This document shows, piece after piece, positions 8,186 to 16,423 of a stretch of 64,000 bases of DNA. Both the position numbers and the translations under genes were made by a program. The first letter of the stretch is position 1, and each line of letters starts with the position of its first letter. Source of the stretch: DAOUBP01 sp034432655 (GTDB taxonomy: Bacteria; Chloroflexota; Anaerolineae; CG2-30-64-16); NCBI GenBank assembly GCA_034432655.1, contig DAOUBP010000086.1, forward strand, positions 1 through 64,000, given 5' to 3'. Below the pieces are notes generated by a model that was given only the letters and a program-made list of their open reading frames with translations, was not told where the DNA came from and did no database searches.

Positions 8186-9362
8186 GCTGGTCCCCTTCCG
8201 TTTCAGCCTGCTCCCCTGTCCCGCTGATCGGTTCAGGTGGCGGGGCGATGGCCGCGTCTGCCGCCTCGACGGCGGATGTCTCGACGGCCGCAAGCGCCGG
8301 CGCCGGCAAAGCGCCCCCTGCTTCGGGCCAGGCCTCCGCCAGGGTGCGCCGGCTGCTGTAGAGCGCCGGTAGATAGCTGGCGAACAGATCTACCGGGATG
8401 CGCTTGCGCACCGGTTCTGTGCCCTGTTCCCAATACTTCCGCAACAGCCCCTGGTCCAGCTCGGCCGTCAACAACCCCTCGGCGTCTGCCGTCCCCATCT
8501 CCACCAGCACCCCTGTGTAGCGCGCAGTGAGCTCCAGCGGCGCATAGATGCCCGACTTCCCCCGCAGCGTGTCGGGTGTCTCGCCAGTGGCCAGGTAGTT
8601 CTTCCCCACAAGAAAGCTGGACAGCGCGAAGATGCGGTTCTCCTGCGCGCGCGACATGATGCCGTGACGGATGTAGGCAGCCAACGCCTCATCGCTGACG
8701 GCAGCCAGAGCCACCAGCAGCTCAGCGCCCTGGTACGCCAGCACACGACCCGCCTCCGGGTAAAGCGCCTCCTCGCCGAGCAAAATGCCCACCCGACCGA
8801 CCGGGGTGGTGACGACATGCCACACATCGCCGGGCGTCGCCAGCCCTGCATCTTCCTGCGCGAGGGCCAGTTTGTCATGATGGCCCAGCAGGGTGCCGTC
8901 GGGCCCGAAAACCAACGCCCGCTGGCGGATGACGCCACTCTTGTCGGGCAGATACGCGCTGCCGGCGATGATCGTCATCTCATAGATGCGGGCCAGATCA
9001 GCAAACAGCGCGGAGTATTCCGCGGCCAACCCGTCCGGATCGGAGCGCAATAGCTCAGCAAAAGCCTGGCGGAAGCTGACACCCAGCAGCGCTGCCGTGC
9101 CGCTGGCCAGCGCGCCGCGCGTGCGCGCCCATAGCGACCGGCTGCCGCGCCTGCGTTCATCGGCGCGCTTCAGCAGGCCCACGCCAAAGCCTTCAACCCG
9201 ATAGCTGGCTGCCATCACCCCGGATAACGCGGGAAACGCGATCAATTGCGCGCCCTTGGCGCGCGCCATATGCAGGAAACGGCTCAACTCTTTGCGATAA
9301 CTCTCCAGGGAGTCGAACAGCCGCATCTGCTGCTGTGCGCTGGCCGCCACCAGATTCGCCAT
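8172..9362 (-). CDS. Nitrilase-fold (carbon-nitrogen hydrolase) protein lacking catalytic residues
   Basis: The 396-residue protein follows the nitrilase superfamily fold: an N-terminal VAASAQ strand, GAQLIAFPALSG, a central HHDKLALAQED and GRVGILLGEEALYPE. The catalytic triad is broken. The usual Glu of FPE is Ala45, the Lys is kept (Lys164), and the nucleophile Cys position is Gly196. A C-terminal Ala/Pro-rich tail of about 50 residues follows. ATG 9362 has an AAAGGAG site 8 bases upstream; a frame reaching 9983 only reads through word repeats. It is divergent from the microcompartment vertex genes, so a structural or binding role is more likely than amidase activity. Confidence 0.8.
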   Translation of the reverse strand: MANLVAASAQQQMRLFDSLESYRKELSRFLHMARAKGAQLIAFPALSGVMAASYRVEGFGVGLLKRADERRRGSRSLWARTRGALASGTAALLGVSFRQAFAELLRSDPDGLAAEYSALFADLARIYEMTIIAGSAYLPDKSGVIRQRALVFGPDGTLLGHHDKLALAQEDAGLATPGDVWHVVTTPVGRVGILLGEEALYPEAGRVLAYQGAELLVALAAVSDEALAAYIRHGIMSRAQENRIFALSSFLVGKNYLATGETPDTLRGKSGIYAPLELTARYTGVLVEMGTADAEGLLTAELDQGLLRKYWEQGTEPVRKRIPVDLFASYLPALYSSRRTLAEAWPEAGGALPAPALAAVETSAVEAADAAIAPPPEPISGTGEQAETEGDQLRPA

Positions 9363-9509
9363 CCTCAGCACTCCTTTCGTCTGGCCGATTCTACCACACG
9401 GCCGACACAAGCCACAACTGACCGGCACCCGGATTGTCGGGGGCGTTTCAGCATCCTTCTTTTGCGCGTACCCACCCAAAGGAGTATAATCTTGGTCACC
9501 AAGTCGCTG

Positions 9510-9553
9510 CTCGCCATTCGCTGATTCGCTGATTCGTTGATTCGCTGATTCAC
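9510..9553. repeat. gattcgctgattcg word repeat
   Basis: Tandem copies of ctgattcg/cgattcg-type octamers lie just upstream of the first EutN gene. The same words recur at 9885-9965 before the second EutN gene. Confidence 0.75.
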
Positions 9554-9554
9554 C

Positions 9555-9830
9555 ATGCAACTTGCAACTGTCATCGGCACCGTGGTTGCCACCCAAAAGT
9601 ATGCCGGCCTGGAAGGGATCAAGTTCTTGATCGTCCAGCCGCTCGATCGCGACCGCCGGCCCAGCGGTGAACCGGTTGTGGCAGCCGATGCCACTGCCCA
9701 GGCGGGGCCGGGCGAGCTGGTCTTCATCATCGCCAGCCGTGAGGCAGCGCTGGCCCTGCCGGAACCTTTCGTACCGGTGGATCACGCAGTGGTAGGGATC
9801 GTGGATGAGGTGGAGATTCGGGAAGCGTGA
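9555..9830 (+). CDS. EutN/CcmL-family microcompartment vertex protein (copy 1)
   Basis: BMC-P (EutN/CcmL/PduN) proteins form pentamers that cap the vertices of bacterial microcompartment shells. The 91-residue sequence matches the fold: MQLATVIGTVVAT at the N-terminus, LEGIKFLIVQPLD, then ADATAQAGPGELVFII and a C-terminal VDHAVVGIVDEVEI. It precedes a second vertex gene and a class II aldolase on the same strand. No ribosome site is obvious, because word repeats run up to the ATG. No BMC-domain hexamer or trimer is present in the window. Confidence 0.9.
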   Translation: MQLATVIGTVVATQKYAGLEGIKFLIVQPLDRDRRPSGEPVVAADATAQAGPGELVFIIASREAALALPEPFVPVDHAVVGIVDEVEIREA

Positions 9831-9839
9831 GACGTGAAG

Positions 9840-9970
9840 CGTACTGCGTATTGCGTATTGCGTATTGCGTACTGCGTACTTCGCTGATTCGCCATTCGCT
9901 GATTCGCCATTCGCTGATTCGCCCATTCGCCATTCGCTGATTCGCTGATTCGCCCATTCGCCATTTGGAG
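9840..9970. repeat. Word repeats (cgtattgcgtattg and attcgccattcgctg types)
   Basis: A tandem run of cgtattg/cgtactg heptamers at about 9842-9880 is followed by attcgccattcgctgattcgc words to about 9965. They fill the whole gap between the two vertex genes. Such spacers can behave as recombination or slippage sites. Confidence 0.8.
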
Positions 9971-9975
9971 CACTT

Positions 9976-10260
9976 ATGTACATCGGTCAGGTCACAGGCA
10001 CTGTGGTCGCCACCATCAAACACCCCGTGTTCAACCGCCACAAACTCTTGTTGGTGCAACGGCTCGATCTGTCCGGCCGGCAGACGGCCAGGTACGACAT
10101 CGCCGTGGACATGGTGCAGGCCGGGGTCGGGGACCGGGTGCTGGTGCTGGACGAGGGCAACAGTGCGCGGCAGGTGCTGAACGTGGAGCCGTGGGGGCCG
10201 GTGCGCGCGGTGATCGTTGGGATTGTTGACGAAGTTGACCTGCCCGAGGCAGTGACATGA
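9976..10260 (+). CDS. EutN/CcmL-family microcompartment vertex protein (copy 2)
   Basis: A second BMC-P protein of 94 residues: MYIGQVTGTVVATIKHP, KLLLVQRLDL, AVDMVQAGVGDRVLVLDEG, and the C-terminal VRAVIVGIVDEVDL shared with copy 1. A TTGGAG ribosome site precedes the ATG. Its stop overlaps the aldolase start as ATGA, tying the vertex protein to that enzyme. The two copies differ through the middle, as expected for paralogues. Confidence 0.92.
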   Translation: MYIGQVTGTVVATIKHPVFNRHKLLLVQRLDLSGRQTARYDIAVDMVQAGVGDRVLVLDEGNSARQVLNVEPWGPVRAVIVGIVDEVDLPEAVT

Positions 10261-11033
10261 GTTACGGCGCGTTCAGTGGGAATGGGTTGGCGGCCACCGA
10301 GCGGGCGCTGCGCGAGGAGTTCGTCCGCATCGGCCAGCTGATGCACAGCCGGGGTTATGTGACGGCCACCGACGGCAACATCTCCGCCCGTCTGGGCTCT
10401 GATCGTTTCCTGGCTACCCCCAGCGGCCTCAGCAAGGGCTTCATGACCCCGGATCAAATGGTGGTGATTGACTGGGAGGGCAAGCCTGTCGGCGGCAGCC
10501 GATACGGTGCGGCGCGCCACCTCAGGCCCAGCTCGGAGATCCTCTTGCACCTGGAAGCTTACCGCCAGCGGCCCGATATCAAAGCTGTCGTCCACGCCCA
10601 CCCGCCCATCGCAGTGGCCCTCTCCATCGCCGGCATCGCCATCGCGCCCTGCATTCTGCCTGAGGTGATCGTTACCTTGGGCACCATCCCCACCACCGAG
10701 TACGCGACCCCTGCCAGCCCCGAAGGTGCAGTCGTCGTCCGGGACCTCATCCGGAACCACGACGCGGTCATGCTGCAACGACACGGCAGCGTCACTGTGG
10801 GCAGCTCGCCGTTCGATGCCTATCTCAAGCTGGAAAAGCTGGAGCACGCAGCGGACATCACTTTCAAGCTGATCCAGTTGGGCCGCCAGCTCCCCTTCCC
10901 GCCCGGCGCGGTGGAGAAACTGCTGGAAAAACGGGAACAGGCTGGCCTGTTGCGGCCAGGGGAGCGGGAGGAGATCAAGCGCGCCTGTGCTTTGTGCGAA
11001 CTCAACGGCCGGTGCGCGTTCAACCAGCGATGA
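10257..11033 (+). CDS. Class II aldolase (fuculose/rhamnulose-phosphate aldolase type)
   Basis: Zinc-dependent class II aldolases of this family cleave a ketose-1-phosphate to DHAP and an aldehyde. The 258-residue sequence keeps the DGNISAR motif, Glu94 (PSSEILLH), zinc ligands His113 and His115 (VVHAHPP) and His176 (QRHGSVTVG). The C-terminal 40 residues extend beyond the usual core and end in a Cys cluster (CALCELNGRC). This could be a metal site or an encapsulation-type tail. The gene overlaps the second vertex gene, a pairing seen in fucose/rhamnose microcompartment loci. The exact sugar is not known. Confidence 0.88.
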   Translation: MSYGAFSGNGLAATERALREEFVRIGQLMHSRGYVTATDGNISARLGSDRFLATPSGLSKGFMTPDQMVVIDWEGKPVGGSRYGAARHLRPSSEILLHLEAYRQRPDIKAVVHAHPPIAVALSIAGIAIAPCILPEVIVTLGTIPTTEYATPASPEGAVVVRDLIRNHDAVMLQRHGSVTVGSSPFDAYLKLEKLEHAADITFKLIQLGRQLPFPPGAVEKLLEKREQAGLLRPGEREEIKRACALCELNGRCAFNQR

Positions 11034-11046
11034 GCGTCCTCTGTTT

Positions 11047-11075
11047 TTGACCCTCCCGCGCATCTCTGGTAGAAT
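11047..11075 (+). promoter_or_regulatory. Sigma70 promoter of tRNA-Glu
   Basis: TTGACC (11047-11052), a 17-base spacer and TAGAAT (11070-11075) place transcription start about 10 bases before the tRNA. Confidence 0.75.
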
Positions 11076-11091
11076 CGGAATGTAGTCAGAC

Positions 11092-11164
11092 GCCCCCATC
11101 GTCTAGAGGACCAGGACACAGGCCTTTCAAGCCTGGTACAGGGGTTCGAATCCCCTTGGGGGCA
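11092..11164 (+). tRNA. tRNA-Glu (anticodon TTC)
   Basis: The acceptor stem GCCCCCA/TGGGGGC closes a 73-nt cloverleaf. The anticodon stem CAGGC/GCCTG encloses the loop CTTTCAA, giving anticodon TTC. The T arm is standard (GGGGTTCGAATCCCC) and the discriminator base is A. The 3' CCA is not encoded. Confidence 0.97.
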
Positions 11165-11340
11165 TGAACTTATCCTCCACCGGCCCTAACGACACCTTCG
11201 TCTACCACACAACCTCCACGCTCTCGCTGTTGGTTTTCTCTCCTGCCACGTATCGCTCCTCGCCACCATTGAGACATTTGTCGCTGCGGCGCTTGCGCCC
11301 TGCTCGTATGATGTTTGCATAGATCTCTGAAGCCTGAACA

Positions 11341-11360
11341 AGGCCTTGGTGGCCTGTTTT
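11341..11360 (+). terminator. Small hairpin with T-tail upstream of nirS
   Basis: AGGCC-TTGGT-GGCCT followed by GTTTT resembles a weak intrinsic terminator for the tRNA transcript, or a leader hairpin of nirS. The rest of 11165-11383 shows no clear FNR/Dnr-type site. Confidence 0.4.
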
Positions 11361-11383
11361 CTCGCACCCCTTAGGAGAAAACC

Positions 11384-13459
11384 ATGAAGAGAGTTTTTTT
11401 GTGCATCTTGATTCTGGCTGTGGCATTCATGCTCGCCGGATGCAAGCGCTCCGCCGCTCCTCCTACCCCACAGCCCACCATCGCAGCCGCTCCGACATCC
11501 GTCCCGGCCGCGGCAAGTGACGCCCAGACCATCGCGCTCGCCTTCCAAAAAGGCGGCTGCGGCGCGTGCCACGTCATCCCCGGCATCCCCAACGCTGTCG
11601 GCACCATCGGCCCTGACCTTTCGCGCATGGCCGAGGTAGCGCAGGCCACCCTGAACGACAAAGCCTACACCGGCAAGGCCAAAGATGTCCCCGGCTACAT
11701 CCGCGAGGCCATCGTCGAGCCGGACGCCTTTGTCTCTTCCGGCTGTCCCGGCGGCACGTGCCAAAAGGGGCTGATGCCGGCCTCACTGGCACAGGCGTTA
11801 AGTGATGCTGAGCTGACCGCGGTCGTGAACTACCTGGCCGGGTTGCCGGGTTCGTCTGTAGCGGTAGAGACGTTGCCTGCTCTACAACCTACAACCCCTG
11901 TAGAAACATTGCCTGCAACGTCTCTCACCGCGGATGAATTCGCCAACGCCAAGCAAATCTTCTTCGACCGCTGTGCGGGCTGCCACGGCACGTTGCGCAA
12001 GGGCGCCACCGGACCGGCCCTGACCCCGGACAAGACGCAACCGAAAGGCACGGCCGCGCTGGCCGCGATCATTTTCAACGGCACCCCGCGCGGCATGCCC
12101 GACTGGGGCAAGCAGGGCGTTCTGACGCAGGCGCAGGCCGAGATGATGGCCAAATTCCTGCAACAGGAGCCGCCCGCCCCGCCGGAGATGTCGCTGGCCC
12201 AGATGAAGGAGACCTGGAAACTGCTGATCCCGCCCGATAAGCGGCCGGCTGCCCCGCAACACAACCGGGACTGGCAGGACTTCTTCACGGTCATCCTGCG
12301 GGACGCGGGCCAGGTGGCGGTGGTGGACGGCGACACCTTCGAGGTGATCAACAAAGTCAACACCGGCTACGCGGTCCACATCACTCGCATGGCCGCAACT
12401 GGCCGTTACGTCTACGTTATCGGCCGCGACGGCAAGGCGTCGTTGATTGACCTCTGGCTGGAAAAACCGGACGTGGTGGCCGAGGTCAAGACGTGCTACG
12501 ACGCGCGCTCCATCGAGAGCAGCAAGTACAACGGCCCGGAGGGGGATTTCTCCGACAAGTACGCCATCGTCGGCTGCTACTGGCCGCCCCATTTCGTCAT
12601 CCTCGACGGCCTGACTCTGGAGCCGTTCAAGATCGTCAGCACGCGCAGCTACACCTATGACACCGAAGAGTATCACCCCGAGCCGCGCGTAGCCTCCATC
12701 GTGGCGTCCCACTTCAAGCCGGAGTGGATCGTCAATGTGAAAGAGACGGGGCAGATCTGGCTGGTGAACTACACCGATCCCAACGCGCCGGCCATCAAGA
12801 TGCTGGAATCGGAACGCTTTCTGCACGACGGTGGGTGGGATGCCACGCGGCGCTACTTCCTGGTAGCCGCCAATCAGGCCAACAAGGTTGCGGTGGTGGA
12901 CGCGCAGGAGGGCAAGCTGGCCGCCCTGGTAGAAACCCCGAAGATCCCGCATCCCGGCCGGGGGGCCAACTGGGTGGATCCGCAATTCGGCCCGGTCTGG
13001 AGCACCGCGCACCTGGGAGACCCCTCGCTGATCGCCATCGGCACCGATCCCGCCGGCCATCCGGAATACGCCTGGAAGGTGGTGCGGAACATCCCGCTCC
13101 CCGGCGCCGGCAGCCTGTTCGTCAAAACCCACCCCAACAGCCCATGGATCTGGGTGGACCATGCGCTGAACTCGGATGAGAAGATCCAGCGCACTGTGTG
13201 CGTGATCGCCAAGGCCGACCCGACGCAGACGGCGAAATGCTGGGAGGTAGCCGACTACGGCCGCGCGGTGCACTTCGAGTACAACAAAGAAGGCACGCAG
13301 GTATGGGTCAGTGTGTGGGGCCGCGCCGATCAGCCGGGCAAGACGGGAGAGGTGGTGATCTACGACGACAAGACCCTGGCCGAGGTGGCGCGCATCCCAG
13401 ACCTGGTGACGCCCACGGGGAAGTTCAACGTGTACAACACAGTGAAGGACATTTATTGA
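11384..13459 (+). CDS. nirS: Cytochrome cd1 nitrite reductase, lipoprotein form with an extra cytochrome c domain
   Basis: NirS reduces nitrite to nitric oxide using heme c and heme d1. A lipobox (LAGC, Cys20) anchors the 691-residue protein outside the membrane. Two class I cytochrome c domains follow, with C59-x2-C62-H63 and C197-x2-C200-H201; canonical NirS has only one. From about residue 280 the d1 propeller is well kept: VHITRMAATGRYVYVIGRDG, YWPPHFVILDG, SHFKPEWIVNVKETG (His443), FLHDGGWD (His481), PHPGRGANWVDP, and the diagnostic end TPTGKFNVYNTVKDIY. His443 and His481 are candidates for the two active-site histidines. A TTAGGAG site precedes the ATG. No heme d1 biosynthesis genes are nearby. 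Confidence 0.93.
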   Translation: MKRVFLCILILAVAFMLAGCKRSAAPPTPQPTIAAAPTSVPAAASDAQTIALAFQKGGCGACHVIPGIPNAVGTIGPDLSRMAEVAQATLNDKAYTGKAKDVPGYIREAIVEPDAFVSSGCPGGTCQKGLMPASLAQALSDAELTAVVNYLAGLPGSSVAVETLPALQPTTPVETLPATSLTADEFANAKQIFFDRCAGCHGTLRKGATGPALTPDKTQPKGTAALAAIIFNGTPRGMPDWGKQGVLTQAQAEMMAKFLQQEPPAPPEMSLAQMKETWKLLIPPDKRPAAPQHNRDWQDFFTVILRDAGQVAVVDGDTFEVINKVNTGYAVHITRMAATGRYVYVIGRDGKASLIDLWLEKPDVVAEVKTCYDARSIESSKYNGPEGDFSDKYAIVGCYWPPHFVILDGLTLEPFKIVSTRSYTYDTEEYHPEPRVASIVASHFKPEWIVNVKETGQIWLVNYTDPNAPAIKMLESERFLHDGGWDATRRYFLVAANQANKVAVVDAQEGKLAALVETPKIPHPGRGANWVDPQFGPVWSTAHLGDPSLIAIGTDPAGHPEYAWKVVRNIPLPGAGSLFVKTHPNSPWIWVDHALNSDEKIQRTVCVIAKADPTQTAKCWEVADYGRAVHFEYNKEGTQVWVSVWGRADQPGKTGEVVIYDDKTLAEVARIPDLVTPTGKFNVYNTVKDIY

Positions 13460-13469
13460 CCTGAAAATC

Positions 13470-13512
13470 GCCCCCTGTGCCAGGCGCTGCACAGATGTCC
13501 GGCACAGGGGGC
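13470..13512 (+). terminator. Perfect 12-bp inverted repeat after nirS
   Basis: gccccctgtgcc (13470-13481) and its exact complement ggcacagggggc (13501-13512) flank a 19-base loop just after the nirS stop. No T-run follows, so termination is plausible but not certain. Confidence 0.5.
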
Positions 13513-13614
13513 GCCTCAAAACAAGCCAGCCTCCTGAACAGCGGCATCATCGTCATAGCGTACCCCGCATCGCCCAGCAAACGCGCCCGATTTCGTCCCT
13601 GCCCGAGCGTGAAA

Positions 13615-13642
13615 TTGACATCCTGTCGCTCATGGGTATCAT
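13615..13642 (+). promoter_or_regulatory. Sigma70-like promoter upstream of the pfkB operon
   Basis: A consensus TTGACA (13615-13620), a 16-base spacer and TATCAT (13637-13642) lie about 115 bases before the pfkB start. The transcript would contain a short leader frame at 13686. Confidence 0.55.
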
Positions 13643-13685
13643 GGAAGCCACATTTTTCTTGGTTCTCTTCTCCGGAGGGCACACC

Positions 13686-13778
13686 ATGAGCCGCTTCGAG
13701 GGCAACGCCACCCCGTGCAAGGCACAGCAATTCAACTGTCGGGAGACGCACTGCGATGTCATCACCAGCCGAGTTTGA
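13686..13778 (+). CDS. Possible 30-residue leader peptide overlapping pfkB
   Basis: An ATG at 13686 preceded by GGAGGG opens a 30-codon frame that ends at TGA 13776-13778, past the pfkB start codon at 13756. The peptide contains three Cys (TPCKA and FNCRETHC). It has the best ribosome site in the leader and could couple or attenuate pfkB translation. It has no recognised homologue. Confidence 0.35.
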   Translation: MSRFEGNATPCKAQQFNCRETHCDVITSRV

Positions 13779-14949
13779 GGCGATCGTTGCTGGACACATC
13801 TGCCTGGATATCATCCCCCAAATCCCGGCCGGCCAGGGTGGGCTGGCCGCCCTGCTGACCCCAGGCAGGCTCAACGCGGTAGGCCCGGCAGTGGTCGCCA
13901 CCGGCGGGCCGGTCTCGAACACAGGGCTGGCACTGCACAAACTGGGCATCGCCACCCGGCTGATGGGCAAGGTGGGCGACGACCTGTTCGGCCTGGCGAT
14001 CCGGCGCATCGTGGATGCTTTCGGGCCGGGCCTGGCCGACGGCATGATCGTTGACCCGACCGTCACTTCCTCCTACACTGTGGTGGTCAACGTGCCCGGG
14101 GTGGATCGCATCTTCCTGCACCATACCGGCGCCAACGACACCTTCACGGCAAACGATGTGCGCTATGAGCTGGCAGAGCAGGCTCGCCTGTTCCACTTCG
14201 GCTATCCGCCTTTGATGCGGGCGATGTTCGAGGAGGATGGCCGCGAGCTGGCCGAGCTGTTCCGCCGCGTCAAAGAGACGGGTTGCACCACTTCGCTGGA
14301 CCTGGCGCTGCCCGACCCCGCCTCGCCGGCAGGCCGGGCGGACTGGGCCGCCATCCTGTGTGCCACCATGCCGTTCGTAGACATTTGCGCGCCCAGCCTG
14401 GACGAACTGCTTTACATGCTGCGCCGGGAGGTCTATGATGCCGCCCAAACGGCCGGCACACTTCCCGCCACACCGGCCGTCCTGGATGACCTGGCCAGCC
14501 AGCTCCTGACCTGGGGCGCCAGCATCGTGCTTCTGAAGTTGGGGGATCAGGGCGCCTATCTGCGTACCGCCGGCCGCAGCGTGCTGGCCGAGATGGGACG
14601 GGCAAGGCCGGCTGACCCGGGCGCCTGGGCCGATCGGGAGCTGTGGGCCCCCTGCTTCCAGGCCCAACTGGTCGGCACCACCGGTTCCGGCGACGCCACC
14701 ATTGCGGGCTTCCTGGCCGCGCTGTTGCGAGGCATGGGCCCCGAAGATGCCCTGACGGCTGCAGTGGCCGTGGGCGCGTGCAACGTAGAAGCTGCAGACG
14801 CGCTCTCGGGCCTGCGCACCTGGGAGGAGACACAGGCGCGCATTGCAGCCGGCTGGCCTCAGCACCAGCTCGACCTTGCCGCCTACGGCTGGCGCAGGGA
14901 TGCCGGACGCGGCCTGTGGGCCGGGCCGAGGGACCGCCGATGGCGCTGA
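13756..14949 (+). CDS. PfkB-family carbohydrate kinase
   Basis: PfkB kinases phosphorylate sugars or nucleosides with ATP. The N-terminal part carries GHICLDIIP, the substrate motif ATGGPVSNTGLALHKLG and GKVGDDLFG; the C-terminal signature is GTTGSGDATIAGFLAALLRG with the catalytic Asp. An NAxE-like position reads CAPSLDELLYML. At 397 residues it is longer than the usual 300-330, with extra sequence in the middle and at the C-terminus. It overlaps the next gene by 10 bases. The neighbouring dehydrogenase and aldolase suggest a ketose or polyol substrate, but the family does not fix it. Confidence 0.87.
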   Translation: MSSPAEFEAIVAGHICLDIIPQIPAGQGGLAALLTPGRLNAVGPAVVATGGPVSNTGLALHKLGIATRLMGKVGDDLFGLAIRRIVDAFGPGLADGMIVDPTVTSSYTVVVNVPGVDRIFLHHTGANDTFTANDVRYELAEQARLFHFGYPPLMRAMFEEDGRELAELFRRVKETGCTTSLDLALPDPASPAGRADWAAILCATMPFVDICAPSLDELLYMLRREVYDAAQTAGTLPATPAVLDDLASQLLTWGASIVLLKLGDQGAYLRTAGRSVLAEMGRARPADPGAWADRELWAPCFQAQLVGTTGSGDATIAGFLAALLRGMGPEDALTAAVAVGACNVEAADALSGLRTWEETQARIAAGWPQHQLDLAAYGWRRDAGRGLWAGPRDRRWR

Positions 14950-16250
14950 CCGGCAACCGCACCTACGTCGGCTTCGGCTTCGGCGCGATCCAGGCCGGGT
15001 TGTTCCTCTACGAGGCGTATGGCTCGGGCGCCTTCGGCCGGCTGGTGGTTGCCGAGGTGTTGCCTGAGGTCGTCGCAGCCGTGCGCCGGGCGGGCGGCTG
15101 GTATCGCCTCAACATCGCCCATGCGGATCGCATCGAACAGGCCTGCATCGGGCCTATCGCACTTGAGGAACCTGCCGATACGGCCGGTCGTGAACGGCTG
15201 ATCGCTGCGCTGGCCGACGCGACTGAGATCGGCACCGCTGTGCCCAGCGTGCGCTACTACATCTCGCCCGGGCCGGACAGCCTGCACCGCGTCCTGGCGG
15301 CCGGGCTGTGCCGCAAAGTCGCGCAAGGCGGGCCGCGCGCGGTGGTCTACGCGGCCGAAAACCACAATCACGCAGCCGAAATCCTGGCCGAGGCCGTTTT
15401 CGCCGAGATGCCGGGGGCCGAACGACGGGCCGTGCGCCGACGGGTACACTTTCTGAACACCGTCATCGGCAAGATGAGCGGCGTGGTGGCCGACCCGGAC
15501 GAGATCACGGCCCGGGGACTGGCGGAGATCGCGCCGGGCCTGCCGCGGGCGTTCCTGGTCGAGGCGTTCAACCGCATCCTCATCTCGCAAGTCCGCTTTC
15601 CCGGCCCCCGCTTCCGGCGGGGCATCACGGTCTTCGAAGAGAAGCCCGACCTGTTGCCCTTTGAAGAAGCCAAGCTCTACGGCCACAACGCCACCCATGC
15701 CCTGGCCGCCTATCTGGCGCAACTGGCCGGCATCCCCCGCATCACCGACCTGCGCCAGAGGCCGGGCATGATGGGCTTTTTGCGCGCCGCGTTCATCGAG
15801 GAATCAGGTGCTGCGCTGATCCGCCGTCACACCGGTGTAGATCCCCTGTTCACCCCGGCCGGGTACGCCGCCTACGCCGACGACTTGCTGCTGCGCATGA
15901 CCAACCCCTACCTGGGCGACACGGCCGAGCGGGTAGGCCGTGACCCGCAACGGAAACTGGGGTGGGACGACCGCCTGATCGGCACGATGCGGGTGGCGCT
16001 GGCCCAGGGCATCGAACCCCGACGTTACGCGATCGGCGCGGCGGCCGCGCTGGCGATATTGCACCCCAAACTGCTGGCCGATGAGATGCCCCTCGCGGCC
16101 CTGTGCGCGCCCCTGTGGGCCGCAGCGGCGCCCGACCCCGCAGAGGTCGAAGCGGTGCTGGCGCGGGTTGAGGCCGGGATGCATTTTGTGCGGAGCTGGC
16201 ACGCACAGGGGTGCCCTGATTTCTCGGACGCCGATCAACACACGGCGTGA
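14940..16250 (+). CDS. Mannitol-dehydrogenase-like oxidoreductase
   Basis: The 436-residue protein resembles the mannitol-1-phosphate/fructuronate dehydrogenase family, which interconverts polyols or sugar acids and ketoses with NAD(P). The N-terminal dinucleotide region (VGFGFGAIQAGLFLYEAY) departs from the usual GxGxxxRG by lacking the Arg. The C-terminal domain shows KLYGHNATHALAAYLA and MRMTNPYLGDTAERVGRDP-type sequence, matching the family's active-site KxxxxNxxH pattern (K, N and H seen). It starts at ATG 14940, overlapping the kinase by 10 bases, so the two act in one pathway. Substrate unknown. Confidence 0.78.
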   Translation: MALTGNRTYVGFGFGAIQAGLFLYEAYGSGAFGRLVVAEVLPEVVAAVRRAGGWYRLNIAHADRIEQACIGPIALEEPADTAGRERLIAALADATEIGTAVPSVRYYISPGPDSLHRVLAAGLCRKVAQGGPRAVVYAAENHNHAAEILAEAVFAEMPGAERRAVRRRVHFLNTVIGKMSGVVADPDEITARGLAEIAPGLPRAFLVEAFNRILISQVRFPGPRFRRGITVFEEKPDLLPFEEAKLYGHNATHALAAYLAQLAGIPRITDLRQRPGMMGFLRAAFIEESGAALIRRHTGVDPLFTPAGYAAYADDLLLRMTNPYLGDTAERVGRDPQRKLGWDDRLIGTMRVALAQGIEPRRYAIGAAAALAILHPKLLADEMPLAALCAPLWAAAAPDPAEVEAVLARVEAGMHFVRSWHAQGCPDFSDADQHTA

Positions 16251-16423
16251 TTTTGTGCGCAATCATCGCTTGCGCTATGATTAGAGCCACTGGCGGAGGC
16301 TACTCCGCTCCTGCTTTGCCCTGAAAATCCGGACGCCGGTGCATCTCGCATCGGGGTGTGGCATCCGCCCCGGCCGGATGTGGTAATCCGATTGCCCTGC
16401 AACCAAGGAAGGAGGCAAGGAGC

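Noticed and set aside
9363..9983. Extended N-terminus of the nitrilase-like protein to position 9983
   Set aside because: It would translate word repeats and the opposite strand of a vertex gene; a good ribosome site supports ATG 9362.
11165..11383. FNR/Dnr-type site upstream of nirS
   Set aside because: No TTGAT-N4-ATCAA-like palindrome was found by eye; ttgagacatttgtc is too far from consensus.
11384..13459. Annotation as NirN or NirF rather than NirS
   Set aside because: The canonical NirS C-terminus, FLHDGGWD and SHF...NVKETG segments are all present, along with a full c-type domain.
13470..13512. Firm intrinsic terminator after nirS
   Set aside because: The stem is perfect but no T-run follows, and such palindromes are common across this window.
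11882..13519. 545-residue minus-strand frame opposite nirS
   Set aside because: It is a GC-driven shadow; the plus strand has clear NirS motifs throughout.
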